Shown here in pieces: positions 43,601-56,500 of a DNA stretch of 64,000 nt. Within the stretch, counting starts at the first letter, position 1, and each line of letters begins with the position of its first letter. Below the pieces are notes generated by a model. The model ran no database searches and was not told the origin of the DNA. It worked only from the letters and a program-made list of their open reading frames with translations. The translations under genes were made by a program, and so were the position numbers. This stretch comes from Atherix ibis. Lineage: Eukaryota > Arthropoda > Insecta > Diptera > Athericidae. Location: assembly GCA_958298945.1 (NCBI GenBank), contig OY282608.1:62410951-62474950 (forward strand), given 5' to 3'.

Positions 43601-45000
43601 ACCAACAAGCCAACAAGCCAACAAACCAACAAACCAACAAACCAAAAAACCAACAAACCAACAAATCAACAAGCCAACAAACCAACAAACCAACAAACCA
43701 ACAAGCCAACAAACCAACAAACAAATAAACCAACAAGCCAACAAACCAACAAGCCAACAAACCAACAAACCAACAAAACACCAAGCCAACAAACCAACAA
43801 ACCAACAAACCAACAAACCAACAAACCAACAAGCCAACAAACCAACAAACAAATAAACCAACAAACCAAAAAACCAACAAATCAACAAACCAACAAACCA
43901 ACAAACCAACAAACCAACAAAACAACAAGCCAACAAGCCAACAAACCAACAAGCCAACAAACCCACAAACCAACAAACCAACAAACCAACAAACAAATAA
44001 ACCAACAAACCAACAAACCAACAAACCAACAAACAAATAAACCAACAAACCAACAAACCAACAAACCAACAAACCAACAAACCAACAAGCCAACAATCCA
44101 ACAAACCAACAAATACACAAGCCAACAAACCAACAAACCAACAAACCAACAAGCCAACAAGCCAAAAAACCAACAAACCAACAAGCCAACAAACCAACAA
44201 GCCAACAAACCAACAAACCAACAAACCAAGTAACCAGAAAGCCAACACACTAACAAACCAACAAGCCAATAAGCCAACAAACCAACAAACCAACAAAGCA
44301 ACAAGCCAACAAGCCAACAAACCAACAAGCCAACAAACCAACAAACCAACAAACCAACAAGCCAACAAACCAACAAACAAATAAACCAACAAACCAACAA
44401 ACCAACAAGCCAACAAACCAACAAACAAATAAACCAACAAACCAACAAACCAACAAACCAACAAGCCAACAAGCCAACAAACCAACAAACCAACAAACCA
44501 ACAAACCAACAAGCCAACAAACCAACAAGCCAACAAACCAACAAACAAATAAACCAACAAACCAACAAACCAACAAACCAACAAACCAACAAGCCAACAA
44601 ACCAACAAACCAACAAGCCAACAAACCAACAAACCAACAAACCAACAAGCCAACAAACCAGCAAACCAACAAACCAAGTAACCAAAAAGCCAATAAACTA
44701 ACAAACCAACAAGCCAACAAGCCCACAAACCAACAAACCAACATAGAAACAAGCCAACAAACCAACAAACCAACAAACCAACAAACCAACAAGCCAACAA
44801 GCCAACAAACCAACAAGCCAACAAACCAACAAACCAACAAACCAACAAACCAACAAACAAATAAACCAACAAACCAACAAACCAACAAAACAACAAACCA
44901 ACAAACAAATAAACCAACAAACCAACAAACCAACAAACCAACAAACCAACAAACCAACAAACCAATCAACTAACAAACCAACAAACGAACAAACCAACAA
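40363..45000. repeat. Large duplicated segment, right copy, part 2
   Basis: This is the partner of 25,194-29,800. Internal landmarks include ctaagtaacc near 40,972, 41,619 and 42,874, the slip gccaaaaacc near 42,594, aagtaact near 43,476, and the A marker near 44,229. Insertions relative to the left copy are whole 8-bp units near 43,410, 44,195 and 44,940, the size expected of slippage by one or two units. Confidence 0.75.
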
Positions 45001-48000
45001 ACCAACAAGCCAACAAACCAACAAACCAACAAACCAACAAGCCAACAATCCAACAAACCAACAAACACACAAGCCAACAAACCAACAAACCAACAAACCA
45101 ACAAGCCAACAAGCCAACAAACCAACAAACCAACAAGCCAACAAACCAACAAGCCAACAAACCAACAAACCAACAAACCAAGTAACCAGAAAGCCAACAA
45201 ACTAACAAACCAACAAGCAAATAAGCCAACAAACCAACAAACCAACAAAGCAACAAGCCAACAAGCCAACAAACCCACAAGCCAACAAACCAACAAACCA
45301 ACAAACCAACAAGCCAACAAACCAACAAACAAATAAACCAACAAACCAACAAACCAACAAACCAACAAGCCAACAAGCGAACAAACCAACAAACCAACAA
45401 ACCAACAAACAAACAAACCAACAAGCCAACAAACCAACAAACCAACAAGCCAACAAGCCAACAAACCAACAAACCAACAATCCAACAAGCCAACAAACCA
45501 ACAAACCAACAAACCAACAAGCCAACAAACCAACAAACCAACAAACCAAGTAACCAAAAAGCCAATAAACTAACAAACCAACAAGCCAACAAGCCCACAA
45601 ACCAACAAACCAACAAAACAACAAGCCAACAAGCCAACAAGCCAACAAACCAACAAACCAACAAGCCAACAAACCAACAAACCAACAAACCAACAAGCCA
45701 ACAAACCAACAAACCAACAAACAAATAAACCAACAAACCAACAAACCAACAAACCAACAAACCACCAAACCAAAAACCAACAAACCAACAAACCAACAAG
45801 CCAACAAGCCAACAAACCAACAAGCCAACAAGCCAACAAACCAACAAACCAACAAACCAACAAGCCAACAAACCAACAAAAAAATAAACCAACAAACCAA
45901 CAAACCAACATGCCAACAAGCCAACAAACCAACAAACCAACAAACCACCAAGCCAACAAACCAACAAACCAACAAACCAACAAACCAACAAACCAACAAG
46001 CCAACAAACCAACAAAAAAAAAACAAACAAACCAAAAAACCAACAAACCAACAAACCAACAAACCAACAAACCAACAAACTAACAAACCAACAAGCCAAC
46101 AAGCCAACAAAACAACAAGCCAACAAACCAACAAACCAACAAACCAACAAACAAATAAACCAACAAACCAACAAACCAACAAACCAACAAACCAACAAAC
46201 CAACAAACCAACAAACAAATAAACCAACAAACCAACAAACCAACAAACCAAGAAACCAATTAACTAACAAACGAACAAACGAACAAACCAACAAACCAAC
46301 AAACCAACAAGCCAACAAACCAACAAACAAATAAACCAACAAACCAACAAACCAACAAACCAACAAGCCAACAAGCCAATAAACCAATAAACCAACAAAC
46401 CAACAAACCAACAAGCCAACAAACCAACAAGCGAACAAACCAACAAACCAACAAACCACCAAGCCAACAAGCCAACAAACCAATAAACCAACAAACCAAC
46501 AAACCAACAAACCAACAAACCAACAAACCAACAAACCAACAAACCAACAAGCCAACAATCCAACAAACCAACAAATACACAAGCCCACAAACCAACAAAC
46601 CAACAAACCAACAAGCCAACAAGCCAAAAAACCAACAAACCAACAAGCCAACAAACCAACAAGCCAACAAACCAACAAACCAAGTAACCAGAAAGCCAAC
46701 ACACTAACAAACCAACAAGCCAATAAGCCAACAAACCAACAAACCAACAAAGCAACAAGCCAACAAGCCAACAAACCAACAAGCCAACAAACCAACAAAC
46801 CAACAAACCAACAAGCCAACAAACCAACAAACAAATAAACCAACAAACCAACAAACCAACAAACCAACAAGCCAACAAGCCAACAAACCAACAAACCAAC
46901 AAACCAACAAACCAACAAACCAACAAGCCAACAAACCAACAAGCCAACAAACCAACAAACAAATAAACCAACAAACCAACAAACCAACAAACCAACAAAC
47001 CAACAAGCCAACAAACCAACAAACCAACAAGCCAACAAACCAACAAACCAACAAACCAACAAGCCAACAAACCAGCAAACCAACAAACCAAGTAACCAAA
47101 AGCCAATAAACTAACAAACCAACAGGCCAACAAGCCCACAAACCAACAAACCAACATAGAAACAAGCCAACAAACCAACAAACCAACAAACCAACAAACC
47201 AACAAGCCAACAAGCCAACAAACCAACAAGCCAACAAACCAACAAACCAACAAACCAACAAACCAACAAACAAATAAACCAACAAACCAACAAACCAACA
47301 AAACAACAAACCAACAAACAAATAAACCAACAAACCAACAAACCAACAAACCAACAAACCAACAAACCAACAAACCAATCAACTAACAAACCAACAAACG
47401 AACAAACCAACAAACCAACAAGCCAACAAACCAACAAACCAACAAACCGACAAGCCAACAATCCAACAAACCAACAAACACACAAGCCAACAAACCAACA
47501 AACCAACAAACCAACAAGCCAACAAGCCAACAAACCAACAAACCAACAAGCCAACAAACCAACAAGCCAACAAACCAACAAACCAACAAACCAAGTAACC
47601 AGAAAGCCAACAAACTAACAAACCAACAAGCCAATAAGCCAACAAACCAACAAACCAACAAAGCAACAAGCCAACAAGCCAACAAACCAACAAGCCAACA
47701 AACCAACAAACCAACAAACCAACAAGCCAACAAACCAACAAACAAATAAACCAACAAACCAACAAACCAACAAACCAACAAGCCAACAAGCGAACAAACC
47801 AACAAACCAACAAACCAACAAACAAACAAACCAACAAGCCAACAAACCAACAAACCAACAAGCCAACAAGCCCACAAACCAACAAACCAACAAAACAACA
47901 AGCCAACAAGCCAACAAGCCAACAAACCAACAAACCAACAAGCCAACAAACCAACAAACCAACAAACCAACAAGCCAACAAACCAACAAACAAATAAACC

Positions 48001-48085
48001 AACAAACCAACAAACCAACAAACCAACAAACCACCAAACCAAAAACCAACAAACCAACAAACCAACAAACCAACAAGCCAACAAA
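45000..48085. repeat. Rearranged A/B higher-order domain
   Basis: Markers are A near 45,180, B near 45,549, A near 46,682, B near 47,091 and A near 47,593. The order is less regular than at 22.5-25 kb. Fragments seen at 38.7-40.3 kb are interleaved here: a caccaaac unit followed by a 7-bp slip near 45,768 and again near 48,035, and aaaaaaat units near 45,888 and 48,158. I read it as a product of several overlapping exchanges; exact limits need a self-alignment. Confidence 0.55.
46014..46023 (+). repeat. A10 homopolymer inside the satellite
   Basis: Ten consecutive A replace the position where related copies (for example near 39,481) have an aaacaaat unit, followed by aaacaaac. It is the longest mononucleotide run I noticed in the window. 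It may be a real slippage product or a sequencing or consensus error. Confidence 0.75.
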
Positions 48086-51000
48086 CCAACAAACCAACAA
48101 ACCAACAAGCCAACAAACCAACAAACCAACAAACCAACAAGCCAACAAACCAACAAAAAAATAAACCAACAAACCAACAAACCAACATGCCAACAAGCCA
48201 ACAAACCAACAAACCAACAAACCACCAAGCCAACAAACCAACAAACCAACAAACCAACAAACCAACAAGCCAACAAACCAACAAACCAACAAACCAACAA
48301 ACAAATAAACCAACAAACCAACAAACCAACAAACCAATTAACTAACAAACGAACAAACGAACAAACCAACAAACCAACAAACCAACAAACTAACAAACCA
48401 ACAAGCCAACAAGCCAACAAACCAACAAGCCAACAAACCAACAAACCAACAAACCAACAAACAAATAAACCAACAAACCAACAAACCAACAAACCAACAA
48501 ACCAACAAACCAACAAACCAACAAACAAATAAACCAACAAACCAACAAACCAACAAACCAATTAACTAACAAACGAACAAACGAACAAACCAACAAACCA
48601 ACAAACCAACAAGCCAACAAACCAACAAACAAATAAACCAACAAACCAACAAACCAACAAACCAACAAGCCAACAAGCCAACAAACCAATAAACCAACAA
48701 ACCAACAAACCAACAAGCCAACAAACCAACAAGCCAACAAACCAATAAACCAACAAGCCAACAAGTGAACAAACCAACAAACCAACAAACCACCATGCCA
48801 ACAAACCAACAAATCAACAATCCCACAAACCAACAAACCAACAAACTAACAAACCAACAAGCCAACAAGCCAACAAACCAACAAACCAATAAGCCAACAA
48901 ACCAACAAACCAACAAACCAACAAGCCAACAAACCAACAAGCCAACAAGCCAACAAACCAACAAGCCAACAAACCAACAAACCAACAAAGCAATAAGCCA
49001 ACAAACCAACAAGCCAACAAACCAACAAACCAACAAACTAAGTAACCAACAAGCCAACAAGCCAACAAACCAACAAACCAACAAACCAACAAGCCAACAA
49101 ACCAACAAACCAACAAACCAACAAACCAAAAAACCAACAAACCAACAAACCAACAAACCAACAAACCAACAAACCAACAAGCCAACAAGCCAACAAACCA
49201 ACAAACCAACAAACCAACAAACCAACAAGCCAACAAACGAACAAGCCAACAAACCAACAAACCAACAAACCAACAAACCAACAAACCAACAAGCCAACAA
49301 ACCAACAAACAAATAAACCAACAAACCAACAAACCAACAAGCCAACAAGCCAACAAGCCAACAAACCAACAAACCAACAAACCAACAAGCCAACAAACCA
49401 ACTAACCAACAAACCAACAAACCAACAAGCCAACAAATCAACAAACAAATAAACCAACAAACCAGAAAACCAACAAACCAACAAACCAACAAACCAACAA
49501 ACCAACAAACCAACCAGCCAACAAGCCAACAAACCAACAAGCGAACAAACCAACAAACCAACAAACAAATAAACCAATAAACCAACAAACCAACAAACCA
49601 ACAAACCAACAAACAAATAAACCAATAAACCAACAAACGAACAAACCAACAAACCAACAAACCAATTAACCAACAAACCAACAAACCAACAAACCAACAA
49701 ACCAACAAACCAACAAACCAACAAGCCAACAAGCCAACAAAGCAACAAACCAACAAACTAACAAGACAACAAACCAACAAGCCAACAAACCAACAAACCA
49801 ACAAGCCAACAAGCCAAAAAACCAATAAGCCAACAAACCAACAAACCAACAAGCCAACAAACCAACAAACCAACAAATCAACAAACCAACAAGCCAACAA
49901 GCCAACAAACCAACAAACCAACAAGCCAACAAACCAACAAACCAACAAACCAACAAGCCAACAAACCAACAAGCCAACAAACCAACAAACCAACAAACCA
50001 ATAAGCCAAAAACCAACAAACCAACAAGCCAACAAGTCAACAAACCAACAAACCAACAAACCAACAAGCCAACAAACCAACAAACCAACAAACCAACAAG
50101 CCAACAAGCCAACAAACCAACAAACCAACAAGCCAACAAAGCAGCAAACCAACAAACCAACATGCCAACAAACCAACAAACTAAGTAACCAACAAGCCAA
50201 CAAACCAACAAACCAACAAGCCAACAAGCCAACAAACCAACAAACCAACAAACCAACAAGCCAACAAACCAACAAGCCAACAAACCAACAAACCAACAAG
50301 CCAACAAGCCAACAAACCAACAAACCAACAAACCAACAAGCCCACAAACCAACAAACCAACAAGCCAACAAACCAACAAACCAACAAACCAACAAACCAA
50401 CAAGCCAACAAGCCAACAAACCAACAAACGAACAAGCCAACAAACCAATAAACCAACAAACCAACTAGCCAACAAACCAACAAGCCAACAAACCAACAAG
50501 CCAACAAACCAACAAACCTACAAAGCAACAAGCCAACAAACCAACAAGCCAACAAACCAACAAACTAAGTAACCAACAAGCCAACAAGCCAACAAACCAA
50601 CAAACCCACAAGCCAACAAAAAAACAAACCAACAAACCAAAAAACCAACAAACGAACAAACCAACAAACCAACAAACCAACAAACCAACAAACCAACAAG
50701 CCAACAGCTAACAAACCAACAAACCAACAATCCAACAAACCAACAAACCAATAAGCCAACAAACCAACAAACCAACAAACCAAGTAACTAAAAAACCAAC
50801 AAACTAACAAACCAACAAGCCAACAAGCCAACAAACCAACAAACCAACAAAGCAACAAGCCAACAAGCCAACAAACCAACAAACCAACAAGCCAATAAAC
50901 TAACAAACCAACAAGCCAACAAGCCAACAAACCAACAAACCAACAAACCAACAAACCAAAAAACCAACAAACCAACAAACCAACAAGCCAACAAACCAAC

Positions 51001-53546
51001 AAACCAAAAAACCAACAAGCCAACAAACCAACAAACAAATAAACCAACAAGCCAACAAACCAACAAACCAACAAGCCAACAAGCCAACAAACCAACAAAC
51101 CAACAAACCACCAAGCCAACAAACCAACAAACCAACAAACCAACAAACCAACAAACCAACAAGCCAACAAACCAACAAACAATAAAACCAACAAACCAAA
51201 AAACCAACAAACCAACAAACCAACAAACCAACAAACCAACAAACCAACAAGCCAACAAGCCAACAAACCAACAAGCCAACAAACCAACAAACCAACAAAC
51301 CAACAAACCAACAAACAAATAAACCAACAAACCAACAAACCAACAAACCAACAAACCAACAAACAAATAAACCAACAAACCAACAAACCAACAAACCAAC
51401 AAACCAACAAACCAATCAACTAACAAACCAACAAACGAACAAACCAACAAACCAGCAAACCAACAAACCAACAAACCAACAAACCAACAAACCAACAAAG
51501 CAACAAGCCAACAAGCCAACAAACCAACAAGCCAACAAACCAACAAACCAACAAACCAACAAGCCAACAATCCAACAAACCAACAAATACACAAGCCAAC
51601 AAACCAACAAACCAACAAACCAACAAGCCAACAAGCCAAAAAACCAACAAACCAACAAGCCAACAAACCAACAAGCCAACAAACCAACAAACCAACAAAC
51701 CAAGTAACCAGAAAGCCAACAAACTAACAAACCAACAAGCCAATAAGCCAACAAACCAACAAACCAACAAAGCAACAAGCCAACAAGCCAACAAACCAAC
51801 AAGCCAACAAACCAACAAACCAACAAACCAACAAGCCAACAAACCAACAAACAAATAAACCAACAAACCAACAAACCAACAAACCAACAAGCCAACAAGC
51901 CAACAAACCAACAAACCAACAAACCAACAAACCAACAAGCCAGCGAGCCAACAAGCCAACAAACCAACAAACCAACAAGCCAACAAGCCAACAAACCAAC
52001 AAACCAACAAGCCAACAAACCAACAAACCAACAAACCAACAAGCCAACAAACCAGCAAACCAACAAACCAAGTAACCAAAAAGCCAATAAACTAACAAAC
52101 CAACAAGCCAACAAGCCCACAAACCAACAAACCAACATAGCAACAAGCCAACAAACCAACAAACCAACAAACCAACAAACCAACAAACCAACAAGCCAAC
52201 AAACCAACAAGCCAACAAACCAACAAACCAACAAACCAACAAACAAATAAACCAACAAACCAACAAACCAACAAAACAACAAACCAACAAACAAATAAAC
52301 CAACAATCCAACAAACCAACAAACCAACAAACCAACAAACCAACAAACCAACAAGCCAACAATCCAACAAACCAACAAACACACAAGCCAACAAACCAAC
52401 AAACCAACATACCAACAAGCCAACAAGCCAACCAACCAACAAACCAACAAGCCAACAAACCAACAAGCCAACAAACCAACAAACCAACAAACCAAGTAAC
52501 CAGAAAGCCAACAAACTAACAAACCAACAAGCCAAAAAGCCAACAAACCAACAAACCAACAAAGCAACAAGCCAACAAGCCAACAAACCAACAAGCCAAC
52601 AAACCAACAAACCAACAAACCAACAAGCCAACAAACCAACAAACAAATAAACCAACAAACCAACAAACCAACAAACCAACAAGCCAACAAGCCAACAAAC
52701 CAACAAACCAACAAACCAACAAACCAACAAGCCAACAAGCCAACAAGCCAACAAACCAACAAACCAACAAGCCAACAAGCCAACAAACCAACAAACCAAC
52801 AAACCAACAAACCAACAAACCAACAAACCAACAAGCCAACAAACCAGCAAACCAACAAACCAAGTAACCAAAAAGCCAATAAACTAACAAACCAACAAGC
52901 CAACAAGCCCACAAACCAACAAACCAACATAGCAGCAAGCCAACAAACCAACAAACCAACAAACCAACAAACCAACAAGCCAACAAGCCAACAAACCAAC
53001 AAGCCAACAAACCAACAAACCAACAAACCAACAAACAAATAAACCAACAAACCAACAAACCAACAAAACAACAAACCAACAAACAAATAAACCAACAAAC
53101 CAACAAACCAACAAACCAACAAACCAACAAACCAATCAACTAACAAACCAACAAACAAACAAACCAACAAACCAACAAACCAACAAACCAACAAACCAAC
53201 AAAGCAACAAGCCAACAAGCCAACAAACCAACAAGCCAACAAACCAACAAACCAACAAACCAACAAGCCAACAATCCAACAAACCAACAAACACACAAGC
53301 CAACAAACCAACAAACCAACAAACCAACAAGCCAACAAGCCAACAAACCAACAAACCAACAAGAGAACAAACCAACAAGCCAACAAACCAACAAACCAAC
53401 AAACCAACAAACCAAGTAACCAGAAAGCCAACAAACTAACAAACCAACAAGCCAATAAGCCAATAAACCAACAAACCAACAAAGCAACAAGCCAACAAGC
53501 CAACAAACCAACAAGCCAACAAACCAACAAACCAACAAACCAACAA
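48085..53546. repeat. 5,462-bp tandem duplication, copy 1
   Basis: Variant order from about 48,085 onward recurs at 53,547 onward with a constant offset of 5,462 throughout. The match starts just right of 48,077, where the two copies differ by one unit in the spacing of aagcc units. Markers in this copy: ctaagtaacc near 49,037, 50,180 and 50,565; slips gccaaaaacc at 50,005-50,014 and ccaacagctaac at 50,701; A 51,702, B 52,070, A 52,494, B 52,862, A 53,414. The period is 683 units minus two bases, and there are exactly two 7-bp slips inside. Confidence 0.88.
51702..53540. repeat. A/B higher-order repeat in the 5,462-bp unit
   Basis: A-to-B distances are 368 and 368 bp; B-to-A distances are 424 and 552 bp; A-to-A 792 and 920 bp. 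Each B half contains the gcccac unit and a catagc unit (near 52,138 and 52,930); the A half contains cacacaag or tacacaag units. The structure is that of 22.5-25 kb with variable numbers of canonical units in the second half. Confidence 0.7.
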
Positions 53547-56500
53547 GCCAACAAACCAACAAACCAACAAGCCAACAAACCAACAAACCAACAAACCAAC
53601 AAGCCAACAAACCAACAAAAAAATAAACCAACAAACCAACAAACCAACATGCCAACAAGCCAACAAACCAACAAACCAACAAACCACCAAGCCAACAAAC
53701 CAACAAACCAACAAACCAACAAACCAACAAGCCAACAAACCAACAAACCAACAAACCAACAAACAAATAAACCAACAAACCAACAAACCAACAAACCAAT
53801 TAACTAACAAACGAACAAACGAACAAACCAACAAACCAACAAACCAACAAACTAACAAACCAACAAGCCAACAAGCCAACAAACCAACAAGCCAACAAAC
53901 CAACAAACCAACAAACCAACAAACAAATAAACCAACAAACCAACAAACCAACAAACCAACAAACCAACAAACCAACAAACCAACAAACAAATAAACCAAC
54001 AAACCAACAAACCAACAAACCAATTAACTAACAAACGAACAAACGAACAAACCAACAAACCAACAAACCAACAAGCCAACAAACCAACAAACAAATAAAC
54101 CAACAAACCAACAAACCAACAAACCAACAAGCCAACAAGCCAACAAACCAATAAACCAACAAACCAACAAACCAACAAGCCAACAAACCAACAAGCCAAC
54201 AAACCAATAAACCAACAAGCCAACAAGTGAACAAACCAACAAACCAACAAACCACCATGCCAACAAACCAACAAATCAACAATCCCACAAACCAACAAAC
54301 CAACAAACTAACAAACCAACAAGCCAACAAGCCAACAAACCAACAAACCAATAAGCCAACAAACCAACAAACCAACAAACCAACAAGCCAACAAACCAAC
54401 AAGCCAACAAGCCAACAAACCAACAAGCCAACAAACCAACAAACCAACAAAGCAATAAGCCAACAAACCAACAAGCCAACAAACCAACAAACCAACAAAC
54501 TAAGTAACCAACAAGCCAACAAGCCAACAAACCAACAAACCAACAAACCAACAAGCCAACAAACCAACAAACCAACAAACCAACAAACCAAAAAACCAAC
54601 AAACCAACAAACCAACAAACCAACAAACCAACAAACCAACAAGCCAACAAGCCAACAAACCAACAAACCAACAAACCAACAAACCAACAAGCCAACAAAC
54701 GAACAAGCCAACAAACCAACAAACCAACAAACCAACAAACCAACAAACCAACAAGCCAACAAACCAACAAACAAATAAACCAACAAACCAACAAACCAAC
54801 AAGCCAACAAGCCAACAAGCCAACAAACCAACAAACCAACAAACCAACAAGCCAACAAACCAACTAACCAACAAACCAACAAACCAACAAGCCAACAAAT
54901 CAACAAACAAATAAACCAACAAACCAGAAAACCAACAAACCAACAAACCAACAAACCAACAAACCAACAAACCAACCAGCCAACAAGCCAACAAACCAAC
55001 AAGCGAACAAACCAACAAACCAACAAACAAATAAACCAATAAACCAACAAACCAACAAACCAACAAACCAACAAACAAATAAACCAATAAACCAACAAAC
55101 GAACAAACCAACAAACCAACAAACCAATTAACCAACAAACCAACAAACCAACAAACCAACAAACCAACAAACCAACAAACCAACAAGCCAACAAGCCAAC
55201 AAAGCAACAAACCAACAAACTAACAAGACAACAAACCAACAAGCCAACAAACCAACAAACCAACAAGCCAACAAGCCAAAAAACCAATAAGCCAACAAAC
55301 CAACAAACCAACAAGCCAACAAACCAACAAACCAACAAATCAACAAACCAACAAGCCAACAAGCCAACAAACCAACAAACCAACAAGCCAACAAACCAAC
55401 AAACCAACAAACCAACAAGCCAACAAACCAACAAGCCAACAAACCAACAAACCAACAAACCAATAAGCCAAAAACCAACAAACCAACAAGCCAACAAGTC
55501 AACAAACCAACAAACCAACAAACCAACAAGCCAACAAACCAACAAACCAACAAACCAACAAGCCAACAAGCCAACAAACCAACAAACCAACAAGCCAACA
55601 AAGCAGCAAACCAACAAACCAACATGCCAACAAACCAACAAACTAAGTAACCAACAAGCCAACAAACCAACAAACCAACAAGCCAACAAGCCAACAAACC
55701 AACAAACCAACAAACCAACAAGCCAACAAACCAACAAGCCAACAAACCAACAAACCAACAAGCCAACAAGCCAACAAACCAACAAACCAACAAACCAACA
55801 AGCCCACAAACCAACAAACCAACAAGCCAACAAACCAACAAACCAACAAACCAACAAACCAACAAGCCAACAAGCCAACAAACCAACAAACGAACAAGCC
55901 AACAAACCAATAAACCAACAAACCAACTAGCCAACAAACCAACAAGCCAACAAACCAACAAGCCAACAAACCAACAAACCTACAAAGCAACAAGCCAACA
56001 AACCAACAAGCCAACAAACCAACAAACTAAGTAACCAACAAGCCAACAAGCCAACAAACCAACAAACCCACAAGCCAACAAAAAAACAAACCAACAAACC
56101 AAAAAACCAACAAACGAACAAACCAACAAACCAACAAACCAACAAACCAACAAACCAACAAGCCAACAGCTAACAAACCAACAAACCAACAATCCAACAA
56201 ACCAACAAACCAATAAGCCAACAAACCAACAAACCAACAAACCAAGTAACTAAAAAACCAACAAACTAACAAACCAACAAGCCAACAAGCCAACAAACCA
56301 ACAAACCAACAAAGCAACAAGCCAACAAGCCAACAAACCAACAAACCAACAAGCCAATAAACTAACAAACCAACAAGCCAACAAGCCAACAAACCAACAA
56401 ACCAACAAACCAACAAACCAAAAAACCAACAAACCAACAAACCAACAAGCCAACAAACCAACAAACCAAAAAACCAACAAGCCAACAAACCAACAAACAA

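Noticed and set aside
48765..49316. A + strand frame of 183 codons beginning with Met-Asn-Lys, repeated at 54,227-54,778
   Set aside because: It is the A/C strand of the satellite read as PTNQQTNK repeats. Its second copy exists because the whole 5,462-bp block is duplicated, not because a gene is conserved.
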